53,574 nt of DNA from an uncultured Oscillibacter sp. (GTDB lineage: Bacteria; Bacillota; Clostridia; Oscillospirales; Oscillospiraceae), in the NCBI GenBank assembly GCA_900544615.1, contig UQVS01000015.1:1-53574 (forward strand). Direction: 5' to 3'. The notes under the pieces were generated by a model. The model saw nothing but the letters and a program-made list of their open reading frames with translations, did no database searches and was not told the DNA's origin. The number at the start of each line of letters is the position of its first letter. Position 1 is the first letter of the stretch. Below, piece after piece: positions 17,690-24,723 of this stretch. The position numbers were made by a program, and so were the translations under genes.

Positions 17690-18490
17690 ATGCGGATCTA
17701 TCTGGCAGTCAGCCCCGGCGACCTGCGGGACGCCGCCGGATTTCAAACAGGTCTGGCTCACGCCGCCTACCGGGTGGGGGAAGGCTCCTCCCTGCTGAGC
17801 CGGAATCTTCTGATGCAGTCCTGCGGCAGCCCCGCCGGGCGTGGCGGGCTGCTCATGCTCAGTGACTGCGCCGCGCCGCCGATCCAGCGGCCGGAAGCGC
17901 TGGCCGGAGCCGTTCTCCGGGAGTGCAGCCGCCGGGGCTACAGCGGTGCGGTTCTGGACTTTGAAGCGCCGCCCACGGAGGATCGCCGCCGCTTTGCCGC
18001 CGTCCTGGGGCGGCGGTGTGCAGAAAGCCGCCGGTCTTTGTACCTCCCGGAAGCCTACGCCGCCGCAGGAGAGCAGCGCACGGTACTCATCAACACCGCA
18101 GTTTCCGGCGGCAGTCTGGAAGAGCATCTTCAGGAGGTCTGCCGGCTGTACGGCGGCGCGCAGAATATTGCTCTGGATCTCCAGCGTCTGCAAATGTCCT
18201 TCTCCCTCCCCGCCCGGAACGGCCGGGGAGAACCGCTGACGCAGGAAGCCCTGCGAGTCCTGCTGCGTCAGCGGCAGCCCGCCGTTTTCTTTTCCCGCGA
18301 CCTGTGCGCCCGGTATTTTACTGATTCCGACAACGGCGAAAGCCGCTTTGTCCTCTATGACGACGCCGGAACTCTGCGGCAAAAGCTGAATCTGGGCCGA
18401 CAGCTGGGCGTTGCCGCTGCATTTCTGCAATGGCCGGAAATCCGAGACATCGCCGCAGAGCTTCTGCGCCGCACATCAGCGTGGGCATAA
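17690..18490 (+). CDS. GH18-like (degenerate glycosidase fold) hypothetical protein
   Basis: A 266-residue cytoplasmic-looking protein without a signal peptide. The strand GYSGAVLDFEAPP resembles the DxxDxDxE strand of glycoside hydrolase family 18 barrels, with only the last acid pair kept (D..E), and the chain ends with QLGVAAAFLQWPEI, similar to the closing strand of such barrels. Stretches AVFFSRDLCARYF and RFVLYDDAGTLRQKL fit later barrel strands. It could be a sporulation-type GH18-like protein that has lost activity or kept a narrow one. ATG follows AAGGGGGGATCATC. It is divergent from yqeG and convergent with rpsU, sharing its bidirectional terminator. Confidence 0.6.
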   Translation: MRIYLAVSPGDLRDAAGFQTGLAHAAYRVGEGSSLLSRNLLMQSCGSPAGRGGLLMLSDCAAPPIQRPEALAGAVLRECSRRGYSGAVLDFEAPPTEDRRRFAAVLGRRCAESRRSLYLPEAYAAAGEQRTVLINTAVSGGSLEEHLQEVCRLYGGAQNIALDLQRLQMSFSLPARNGRGEPLTQEALRVLLRQRQPAVFFSRDLCARYFTDSDNGESRFVLYDDAGTLRQKLNLGRQLGVAAAFLQWPEIRDIAAELLRRTSAWA

Positions 18491-18524
18491 AAAGACACCG
18501 CGTCGGGTGACGCGGTGTCTTTGT
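18491..18524. terminator. bidirectional terminator between the GH18-like gene and rpsU
   Basis: An 11-bp stem (GACACCGCGTC and its complement) with a GGGT loop (18494-18519), flanked by A5 on the left and TTTGTTT on the right, so it can end transcription from both sides. Confidence 0.88.
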
Positions 18525-18527
18525 TTC

Positions 18528-18710
18528 TTAGTAGAAACGCTTCTTATTCTTGCGAGCAGCCTCAGACTTCTTACGACGCTTCACGCTGGGGCTTTCATAA
18601 TGCTCTCTCTTGCGAACCTCGGCGATCACGCCTGCCTTGGCGCAGCTGCGCTTAAAACGCTTCAGTGCGCTGTCGATGGATTCGCCTTCCTTGACATGAA
18701 TCTCAGACAT
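18528..18710 (-). CDS. rpsU: 30S ribosomal protein S21
   Basis: Small, very basic protein of 60 residues (SEIHVKEGESIDSALKRF, then KRSCAKAGVIAEVRKREHYE and a Lys/Arg-rich tail), a full-length S21. It binds 16S rRNA near the anti-Shine-Dalgarno end and helps mRNA selection. Its ATG follows GGAGGGAGGGAAATATAA. It has a strong promoter (18786-18814) and a terminator, so it is transcribed alone. Confidence 0.97.
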   Translation of the reverse strand: MSEIHVKEGESIDSALKRFKRSCAKAGVIAEVRKREHYESPSVKRRKKSEAARKNKKRFY

Positions 18711-18785
18711 TTATATTTCCCTCCCTCCGAGACATCCGGTTACATCCAGGATGCTTAGGGGCTACGTATAGCCTTAACGTGCATT

Positions 18786-18814
18786 ATTATAAGGAATGAT
18801 CAAGGGAAAGTCAA
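18786..18814 (-). promoter_or_regulatory. rpsU promoter
   Basis: Minus-strand TTGACT (18814-18809), 17-base spacer, TATAAT (18791-18786). The leader contains a GGCTA-TACG-TAGCC hairpin and a GATG-containing hairpin just before the ribosome binding site. Confidence 0.82.
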
Positions 18815-18858
18815 GGATTTTTTGCAAAAAGGGAAAAAATATTCCCACGGCGGTGTTT

Positions 18859-19797
18859 TTACAGCTCCAGCAGGAAGCGGGCCGCGCTGTCCATGGCTGC
18901 CGCCGCCTTCCTTGTCGGAAACATCTGAAACACGTGCCACATCCCCGCGCTGACCTCCAGCCGGCAGGGTACCTGCGCCTGCCGCAGCGCTGCGCCGAGA
19001 GACGCAGCGTCAGAATAGAGGATCTCGTGGTCTCCCACCTGAATCAGCGTCGGCGGGAAGCCGCTCAGATCTCCCAGCAGCGGCGACAGATCCGGGTCCC
19101 GGAAATCCCGGCCTCCGGCGTAGGCCCTGCGGACGGCCTCGATATAGTCCGGCGTCAGCATGGGATCACTCTCCGCCCGCTCCTGATAGGACGGGCCGGA
19201 CATGGTCATATCCGTCCACGGGGACATCAGCAGCAAGGCTCTGGGCATCCGGCGGCCGTCCGCCCTGAGCCTCCGGCACAGCACCAGCGCCAGATTGCCG
19301 CCGGCGGAATCGCCGGCCACCGTCACGTTCCCAGCGCCGTACCCCTGGTACATCAGATAATCCCACGCTCTGACCGCATCCTCCACCGCAGCGGGATAGG
19401 GATGCTCCGGCGCCAGCCGGTATTCAAAGCTCAGCACGTCATAGCCGGTGGCGTGGGCCAGCTTGGAGGACAGCACCCGTGAATAGCCCAGATTCCCGCT
19501 GGTGTAGCCGCCGCCGTGGCAGTACAGGATCACCCGCCGGTCTCCGTGGGGCGTTTTCAGCCGTGTCCACGCGGCAGGCATCCCGCCAATGGAAAACGCC
19601 TCATAATCCATTCCCGCCATAGGCGCTGTCAGCCGTCCCAGCAATTCCTGATTCCGGCGCTGGTGTTCCAACTCCTCCGGCGTCATATTTTCCGGGGAAC
19701 CGGCACTGTGCAGAGCTTTCAAGGCCCGCATCAGCGGATCCATCCGGGGATTTTCGGCGCCCGGCTTCCGTTTTCTGACCATTTGCAGCTTTTCCAT
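18859..19797 (-). CDS. alpha/beta hydrolase, hormone-sensitive-lipase family esterase
   Basis: Predicted carboxylesterase of 312 residues. All HSL-family marks are present: the oxyanion motif YCHGGGYTSG, the nucleophile elbow GDSAGGN, Asp in VGDHEILYSD and His in GMWHVFQMFP. No signal peptide is seen, so it is cytoplasmic. ATG follows ACAGGAGTTCTT. It is transcribed divergently from an operon encoding a HxxxDG-type acyltransferase, and esterase plus acetyltransferase suggests opposing reactions on the same kind of acyl ester. The natural substrate is not known. Confidence 0.88.
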   Translation of the reverse strand: MEKLQMVRKRKPGAENPRMDPLMRALKALHSAGSPENMTPEELEHQRRNQELLGRLTAPMAGMDYEAFSIGGMPAAWTRLKTPHGDRRVILYCHGGGYTSGNLGYSRVLSSKLAHATGYDVLSFEYRLAPEHPYPAAVEDAVRAWDYLMYQGYGAGNVTVAGDSAGGNLALVLCRRLRADGRRMPRALLLMSPWTDMTMSGPSYQERAESDPMLTPDYIEAVRRAYAGGRDFRDPDLSPLLGDLSGFPPTLIQVGDHEILYSDAASLGAALRQAQVPCRLEVSAGMWHVFQMFPTRKAAAAMDSAARFLLEL

Positions 19798-19869
19798 AAG
19801 AACTCCTGTCCGTTTTCTATTAAGATACCATAAAACTTCCGAAAATGGAAGCGGGAAAACTGACGCGCC

Positions 19870-19898
19870 TTGCCACGTTTCCCTCCGTGTGCTACAAT
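19870..19898 (+). promoter_or_regulatory. promoter of the acyltransferase-DUF6320-HD operon
   Basis: TTGCCA (19870-19875), 17-base spacer, TACAAT (19893-19898), about 27 bases before the ribosome binding site of the acyltransferase gene. Confidence 0.7.
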
Positions 19899-19931
19899 AA
19901 ATCGCAAATCACGCATGAGGAGGTGGGACAG

Positions 19932-21206
19932 ATGGCAAAGCCGGACAGCCATTGGTACAGGCTGGACAATGCCGGGATTCTCTATTCCGCCTTGCAGCGG
20001 GAAGAGTACTCCGCCATTTACCGCTTTTCCGCCCTGCTGGATGAGCCGGTGCGCCCCGCCGCCCTGCAAAACGCCATTGACCGGGTTATGCCCCGGTTTC
20101 CCGGCTTTGCCGTCCGCATCCGCCGGGGGCTGTTCTGGTATTATCTGGAGCCAAACACCGCGCCCGGCCCCTTCCTGAAGGCCGATGTGGCCAACCCCTG
20201 CCAGCCGGTGCGCTTCCGGGAGGACAACGGCTGGCTGGTGCGCTTTTATTACTATCGGAACCGGATCTCTCTGGAGGTCTTTCACGCGTTGTCCGACGGG
20301 GCTGGCGCGCTGGTATTTTTTCGGACGCTGCTGGCGGAATACCTGCGGCAGACCGGCGCGGATATCCCCGCCGGAAACGGCGTGCTGGATCTGAACGAAC
20401 CGCCCCGGAAGGAGGAGCTGGAGGATGCCTACGTCCGATACGCCGGACACCACGCGCTGGGTCTGCGGCGGATGCCCAGAGCCTATGCCAACACCGGCAC
20501 CCCCGAACCTTTCTATACGTTCCACGTTACCATGGGCTTTGTACCGCTGGACAAGCTGCGTGAGGCCGCCCGGCGGCAGAACGCCTCCATTACGGAATAT
20601 CTCGCCGCCGTACTGATCCATGTGCTGCTGGAAAAGCAGCACCGGGAGCATCCCCACCGGGAGCGGCCGGTGGCGCTGGCCGTCCCCATCAATCTGCGGA
20701 GCTGGTTTCCCTCAGAAACTCTGCGGAACTTTATTACCACTGTCCGCCCCGTTATCGACCCGGCTCTCGGCGCGTACACGTTCCCGGAGATCGTTTCGCA
20801 GGTGCGACACTACATGAAGCTCCACATCCACCGGCAGGAGCTTCAGGCCGCGTTTACCGGCAATGTGCGCTTTACGAAGAATTTCTTTCTCCGGGCCGTT
20901 CCCGTCATTCTGAAAAACCCGGTCATGGCCCTGAACTACTATCTGCTGGGCGTGCGGCCCTATTCCTGCACCTATACCAATCCCGGCGCATTTGCCGTGC
21001 CGCCGGAGATGGCGTCCCACATTCAGGGGATGGAGGTCATTCTGGGACAGGCCACCGTTCCCCGGTGTCACTGTGCCTCCATCAGCTATGGGAACACCAT
21101 GGAGATCACCTTTGCCGGGACGCTGGCAGAAACGGAAACGGAGCGGGACTTCTTCCGCTTTCTGATCCGGGAGGGCATCCCGGTGCGGGTGGAAAGCAAC
21201 CGATAA
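19932..21206 (+). CDS. condensation-domain-like / alcohol acetyltransferase family protein
   Basis: CoA-dependent acyltransferase superfamily member of 424 residues. The catalytic motif HxxxDG is seen as HALSDGAG (118-125), preceded by a typical N-lobe starting YRLDNAGILYSALQREEY. The second half has PVALAVPINLRSWFPSETLRNF, the pattern of the bridging strand in this fold. It resembles proteins annotated as alcohol acetyltransferase in clostridia, and the acceptor could be an alcohol, sugar or lipid. ATG follows AGGAGGTGGGACAG. The next gene (DUF6320 membrane protein) starts 16 bases after its stop; the pair is probably functionally linked, with the membrane partner as anchor or scaffold (inference). 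Confidence 0.82.
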   Translation: MAKPDSHWYRLDNAGILYSALQREEYSAIYRFSALLDEPVRPAALQNAIDRVMPRFPGFAVRIRRGLFWYYLEPNTAPGPFLKADVANPCQPVRFREDNGWLVRFYYYRNRISLEVFHALSDGAGALVFFRTLLAEYLRQTGADIPAGNGVLDLNEPPRKEELEDAYVRYAGHHALGLRRMPRAYANTGTPEPFYTFHVTMGFVPLDKLREAARRQNASITEYLAAVLIHVLLEKQHREHPHRERPVALAVPINLRSWFPSETLRNFITTVRPVIDPALGAYTFPEIVSQVRHYMKLHIHRQELQAAFTGNVRFTKNFFLRAVPVILKNPVMALNYYLLGVRPYSCTYTNPGAFAVPPEMASHIQGMEVILGQATVPRCHCASISYGNTMEITFAGTLAETETERDFFRFLIREGIPVRVESNR

Positions 21207-21222
21207 AGAGGAGCATCTTTCT

Positions 21223-21915
21223 ATGTCTTACTGTGTCAACTGCGGTGTGGAGCTGGATCCCGGCGCGCAGGCCTGCCCGCTGTGCGGGACGCCTGCCTGG
21301 CATCCCGATCCGTCCGCGCCGCCCTACTTCCCCACCAACCGCGCGGCCGTACAGCCCGCCTCCAAGCGGGAGGCCGCTATCCTGCTGACAGCCATGCTGG
21401 TATCCGTGTCCCTGTGCTGCGGGCTGCTGAACCTCTTTCTGCCCACAGAGCGGCCATGGTCTCTGTATGTGATCGGAGCGGCGGTGATGCTGTGGGTCTG
21501 GTTCGCCCTGCCCATGGCGCTGCGGCGGATCCCCGTTTTTCTCCGCCTCACGGCCGACGTGGCGGCCATCGGCATCTACGTCTGGCTCATTTCCATCGAC
21601 CTGAACGGCGGCGCGTGGTTTCGCGGACTGGCTCTGCCCATGATCGGATGGGCCGGTGTTCTGGTATTTCTGCTGAGCTTCCTGCTCCGGGGCGGACGCC
21701 GCTCCATCCTCTCCTCCATTGCGCTGGTGATCGGCGCGGCGGGTCTGCTGGCCATAGGCATTGAGTTTTGCATCGACCGTTACTTCCGAGGCGTGTGGCA
21801 GCCGGGCTGGTCCCTGATCGTGCTGGCGGTCTGCGTAGGGCTGATCATTCCCCTGCGGATCGTCCGGCGGGTGCCTGCCCTCCGGGAAGAGGCCCGCCGC
21901 CGCTTCAACCTGTGA
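21223..21915 (+). CDS. zinc-ribbon membrane protein (DUF6320-like)
   Basis: A 230-residue protein with an N-terminal zinc ribbon (Cys4, Cys7, Cys18, Cys21 in CVNCGVELD...CPLCG) followed by a proline-rich linker and six predicted transmembrane helices (roughly 50-75, 80-102, 108-132, 138-160, 165-190, 198-216). I associate this layout with the DUF6320 family, often next to alcohol-acetyltransferase-like genes. Function unknown. It is preceded by AAGAGGAGCATCTTTCT and is the second gene of a three-gene operon. Confidence 0.75.
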   Translation: MSYCVNCGVELDPGAQACPLCGTPAWHPDPSAPPYFPTNRAAVQPASKREAAILLTAMLVSVSLCCGLLNLFLPTERPWSLYVIGAAVMLWVWFALPMALRRIPVFLRLTADVAAIGIYVWLISIDLNGGAWFRGLALPMIGWAGVLVFLLSFLLRGGRRSILSSIALVIGAAGLLAIGIEFCIDRYFRGVWQPGWSLIVLAVCVGLIIPLRIVRRVPALREEARRRFNL

Positions 21916-21968
21916 CAGCGGCTCGCCGCCTGCTGCCGATATAGAAATGGAAAAGGAGATCTTTTACT

Positions 21969-22457
21969 ATGACCATTGCTCAGATTCTGGAGAAAATGAT
22001 TGCGTATTCCGGCGGCAATCTCCATGATATCAACCATCTGATCTGCGTGTGGACCTACGCCAAAACCATCGGTGAGCTGGAAGGGCTGGATCAGGAAACG
22101 CAGACCACATTGGAGATCGCCGCCATCACCCATGACATTGCCTGCCCGCTGTGCCGCCGGAAATACGGAAACACCATCGGAAAGCATCAGGAGGAGGAAG
22201 GCGCTCCACTGGTGCGGGCCTTTCTTTCCGATACGGGGCTGCCGGAGAAGCAGCGGGAACGGGTCGCCTATCTGGTGAGCCATCACCATACCTACACCGG
22301 CGTTGACGGATCGGACTATCAGATCCTGCTGGAAGCGGACTACATTGTAAACGCATCCGAAAACCAATACCGGCGGGAAAATCTGGAGACCTTTCTTTCC
22401 CGCGTCATGAAAACGGACAGCGGCAGGCAGATCCTGCGCTCCGTATTTCAAATATAA
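21969..22457 (+). CDS. HD-domain phosphohydrolase
   Basis: Small HD-superfamily metal-dependent phosphohydrolase of 162 residues. Metal ligands visible are His in LHDINHLICVW, the HD doublet in AAITHDIACP, His residues in YLVSHHHTY and Asp in LLEADYIVN. The family includes nucleotidases and cyclic-nucleotide or nucleotide-polyphosphate hydrolases; the substrate cannot be told from the sequence. It follows the DUF6320 gene by 53 bases with its own GGAGATC site and may be the third gene of the operon. Confidence 0.82.
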   Translation: MTIAQILEKMIAYSGGNLHDINHLICVWTYAKTIGELEGLDQETQTTLEIAAITHDIACPLCRRKYGNTIGKHQEEEGAPLVRAFLSDTGLPEKQRERVAYLVSHHHTYTGVDGSDYQILLEADYIVNASENQYRRENLETFLSRVMKTDSGRQILRSVFQI

Positions 22458-22519
22458 CGGGGAAGCCGACACAAGCCGGTTTCCGCGCCGTCCGCAGAAC
22501 CCGTTTCCGTCCACGGTGC

Positions 22520-22547
22520 TTGCAAAAAAACTGCCGCGTGGTATACT
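22520..22547 (+). promoter_or_regulatory. niaR promoter
   Basis: TTGCAA (22520-22525), 16-base spacer, TATACT (22542-22547), about 28 bases before the niaR ribosome binding site. Confidence 0.65.
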
Positions 22548-22582
22548 GCTGTCAAAATCAATCCGTGAAAGGGGATACCAAT

Positions 22583-23113
22583 ATGCACGCAGAGGAACGC
22601 CGCCGTGCAATTCTGAACATTCTGCGCGGATCCGTTCATCCAGTCAGCGCATCGGCGCTGGCGGGGCAGCTGTCTGTCAGCCGCCAGATCATTGTGGGGG
22701 ATATTGCCCTGCTGCGGGCCGGCGGAGCGGAAATTCTGGCCACTCCCCGCGGCTATTGCCTGCAAAACGCACCGGCCGCCGGTCTGATCCGCCGGGTAGC
22801 TGTCCGCCACAGCCCGGAGGCCATGGAAGCTGAATTGGACGCCATGGTGGATCAGGGCTGCACCGTGGTGGACGTCATTGTGGAGCATCCGCTCTACGGT
22901 CAGCTCACCGGCGCGCTTCAGCTTTCCAGCCGGTATGACGTGTCGCAGTTCATTACCCGCAGTCAGTCTGCGGACGCCACGCCCCTCTCCCGCCTGACGG
23001 ACGGCATCCACCTCCACACCCTGCTGTGTCCCAGCGAGGACGCATTCCGCCGCGTGACAGCGCTGCTGCGGGAGCAGGGAATTTTGCTGGAAGAATCCAC
23101 AGAAAACAGTTGA
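22583..23113 (+). CDS. niaR: niacin-responsive transcriptional repressor NiaR (HTH_11 + 3H domain)
   Basis: A 176-residue repressor with a winged helix-turn-helix (about 1-60; VSASALAGQLSVSRQIIVGD recognition region) and the 3H domain (about 75-170), named after conserved histidines that bind metal and nicotinic acid. Here VRHSPEAM, IVEHPLYGQL and DGIHLHTLLCPSE are visible. It represses niacin uptake and NAD genes when nicotinate is plentiful. ATG follows AAAGGGG; an upstream open-frame extension overlaps the promoter. The downstream transporter gene starts behind a 32-bp palindrome at its predicted transcription start, a likely operator for this protein. Its stop codon overlaps the -35 box of that promoter. 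Confidence 0.93.
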   Translation: MHAEERRRAILNILRGSVHPVSASALAGQLSVSRQIIVGDIALLRAGGAEILATPRGYCLQNAPAAGLIRRVAVRHSPEAMEAELDAMVDQGCTVVDVIVEHPLYGQLTGALQLSSRYDVSQFITRSQSADATPLSRLTDGIHLHTLLCPSEDAFRRVTALLREQGILLEESTENS

Positions 23114-23138
23114 CAAGAGGCAGATTCCCGTTTATGAT
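23110..23138 (+). promoter_or_regulatory. promoter of the NiaR-linked transporter gene
   Basis: TTGACA (23110-23115), 17-base spacer, TATGAT (23133-23138). The -35 box contains the stop codon of niaR. The predicted transcription start falls in the palindrome described next. Confidence 0.8.
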
Positions 23139-23139
23139 A

Positions 23140-23171
23140 GGCAGGACAGGTGTCAAGACACCTGTCCTGCC
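23140..23171. promoter_or_regulatory. candidate NiaR operator (32-bp perfect palindrome)
   Basis: Two perfectly complementary 15-base arms (GGCAGGACAGGTGTC and GACACCTGTCCTGCC) around a central AA. The inner ACAGGTGTC/GACACCTGT core agrees with my recollection of Firmicute NiaR sites (GTGTC...GACAC). It begins 2 bases after the -10 box, so a bound repressor would block the start of transcription. As RNA it would also form a strong hairpin, but the following sequence is not a T run, so a terminator is less likely. Confidence 0.75.
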
Positions 23172-23244
23172 TTGTTCTGTTGCCGCCTCCCACACCGATG
23201 CAGGCAGCAAAGGCAGTTCATCAAAAAAGGAAAGCGTGTGTTTT

Positions 23245-24345
23245 ATGGAAAAAGTAAAGGCATTTCTCAAGCGGAAAAACATCGTCTTTTCCGCCAAGCG
23301 GTACGGTATTGACGCACTGGGCGCTATGGCGCAGGGGCTGTTCTGCTCCCTGCTGATCGGCACCATTCTCAATACGCTGGGCAGTCAGTTCCACATCGGC
23401 TTCCTCACCGCACAGATCGCGGAAAAGGTTCCCTATACGGTGGGCGGGCTTACCTCCTTCATGAGCGGCCCCGCCATGGCCATCGCCATCGGCTACGCTT
23501 TGCAGGCCCCCCCGCTGGTGCTGTTCTCTCTGGCGGCAGTCGGCTATGCCTGCAACCTGCTGGGCGGGGCAGGCGGCCCGCTGGCAGTGCTGTTTGTGGC
23601 CATCATCGCCGCGGAATGCGGCAAGGCCGTCAGCAAGGAAACGAAAATCGACATTCTGGTAACGCCCATTGTCACCACCCTCATCGGCGTAGGCGCGGCT
23701 TACATCATCGCGCCCCCCATCGGCACCGCCGCCAGCGCTTTCGGTATGGTCATCATGAAAGCCACCGAGCTTCAGCCTTTCCTGATGGGAATTCTGGTGT
23801 CCGTTCTGGTGGGCATCGCCCTGACGCTGCCCATCTCCTCCGCCGCCATCTGCTCCGTTCTGGGGCTGACCGGTCTGGCAGGCGGCGCCGCTGTGGCAGG
23901 CTGCTGCGCCCAGATGGTGGGCTTCGCCGTCATGAGCTTCCGCGAAAACAGCTGGGGCGGTCTGGTCAGTCAGGGGCTTGGAACCTCCATGCTGCAAATG
24001 CCCAACATCGTGAAAAACCCCCGGATCTGGATCGCGCCTATCGTCACCTCCGCCATCACCGGCCCCATCGCCACCTGCCTGTTCAAATTGCAGATGAACG
24101 GCGCTGCCATCAACTCCGGCATGGGAACCTGCGGCCTGTGCGGTCAGCTGGGCGTGTGGACCGGCTGGGTCTCTCCCAGCGAGACGGCTCTGGCAAACGG
24201 CGCCATCGCCATGAATCCCACTGCTTTTGACTGGGCGGGCCTGATCCTGATCTCCTTCATTCTCCCCGCCGTTCTGTGTCCCCTCATCAACCAGCTGTGC
24301 CGCAAGGCCGGATGGGTAAAGGACGGCGACCTGAAGCTGTCCTGA
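23245..24345 (+). CDS. niaY: PfoR/PTS_EIIC_2-type membrane protein, probable niacin transporter NiaY
   Basis: A 366-residue integral membrane protein with about ten hydrophobic segments and Gly/Ala-rich helices (for example GGLTSFMSGPAMAIAIGYAL and LPISSAAICSVLGLTGLAGG). It belongs to the family once called PfoR and modelled as a PTS IIC-like domain, without IIA or IIB partners here. Reconstructions of the NiaR regulon, as I recall, assigned a member of this family (NiaY) to niacin uptake. The position directly after niaR, with a palindromic operator on its promoter, supports that role. Start: ATG at 23245 about 12 bases after AAGGAAAG; the open frame extends upstream through the operator and is not coding. 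Transport activity is inference from context. Confidence 0.75.
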   Translation: MEKVKAFLKRKNIVFSAKRYGIDALGAMAQGLFCSLLIGTILNTLGSQFHIGFLTAQIAEKVPYTVGGLTSFMSGPAMAIAIGYALQAPPLVLFSLAAVGYACNLLGGAGGPLAVLFVAIIAAECGKAVSKETKIDILVTPIVTTLIGVGAAYIIAPPIGTAASAFGMVIMKATELQPFLMGILVSVLVGIALTLPISSAAICSVLGLTGLAGGAAVAGCCAQMVGFAVMSFRENSWGGLVSQGLGTSMLQMPNIVKNPRIWIAPIVTSAITGPIATCLFKLQMNGAAINSGMGTCGLCGQLGVWTGWVSPSETALANGAIAMNPTAFDWAGLILISFILPAVLCPLINQLCRKAGWVKDGDLKLS

Positions 24346-24371
24346 CCCCTATTGGTGAATTATCCGAAAAT

Positions 24372-24408
24372 AAAACCGGTCTTTTGTTGAAAAGGCCGGT
24401 TTTGTTAT
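24372..24408 (+). terminator. terminator of the niaY gene
   Basis: AAAACCGGTCTTTT and AAAAGGCCGGTTTT pair around GTTG (24372-24403), and GTTATATTTAT follows. It lies 27 bases after the stop codon. Confidence 0.8.
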
Positions 24409-24490
24409 ATTTATCCGCAATAATTGCGGAATTTATAACATTTTACTGCCCAAATTTCCGCCTTTTTATTTGTGAAAACGCAAACTTCTG

Positions 24491-24519
24491 TTGACGCGGC
24501 ACATTTTTCGGGGTAAAAT
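24491..24519 (+). promoter_or_regulatory. transketolase operon promoter
   Basis: TTGACG (24491-24496), 17-base spacer, TAAAAT (24514-24519), giving a start of transcription near 24526 and a leader of about 200 bases before the first gene. Confidence 0.75.
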
Positions 24520-24556
24520 ACTCTCAGATTAGGGATCGCCTTCCCTCAATGCTTTG

Positions 24557-24591
24557 CGCGCTGTGTTGATTCCCTGTGCAGCGCGATTTTT
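24557..24591 (+). promoter_or_regulatory. possible attenuator hairpin in the transketolase leader
   Basis: CGCGCTG (24557-24563) pairs with CAGCGCG (24579-24585) and is followed by ATTTTT. A terminator this early in a long leader suggests transcription attenuation. The stem is only 7 bp and the sensor is not recognised. Confidence 0.45.
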
Positions 24592-24723
24592 GTGGGAATT
24601 TTAGCAAACGATTACCTCTTTAGCTGCCCCTGCGGCTTCGTGGGAACAGATCCCTTCCCCCTGCCAATTTGATCCACAATGAAATTTCTATAAGAATCAA
24701 GTAGGAAAGGATGCGTGTGTTAC

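Larger units (their letters stand above)
24346..24723 (+). other. intergenic region between niaY and the transketolase operon
   Basis: This 378-base gene-free stretch holds the niaY terminator, about 80 bases of A/T-rich sequence, the transketolase promoter (24491-24519) and a leader of roughly 200 bases. The leader contains a terminator-like hairpin and further GC-rich stems (for example around 24630-24660) that I cannot assign to a known riboswitch; the TPP, T-box and SAM consensus elements were looked for by eye and not found. Confidence 0.6.

Noticed and set aside
23140..23171. Reading the 32-bp palindrome only as a niaR terminator
   Set aside because: No T run follows and a promoter lies directly in front, so an operator is the better explanation.
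24526..24723. A TPP riboswitch or T-box ahead of the transketolase genes
   Set aside because: Neither the CUGAGA/ACCUGAUCUGGAUAAUG pattern nor the AGGGUGGNACCGCG box is present.
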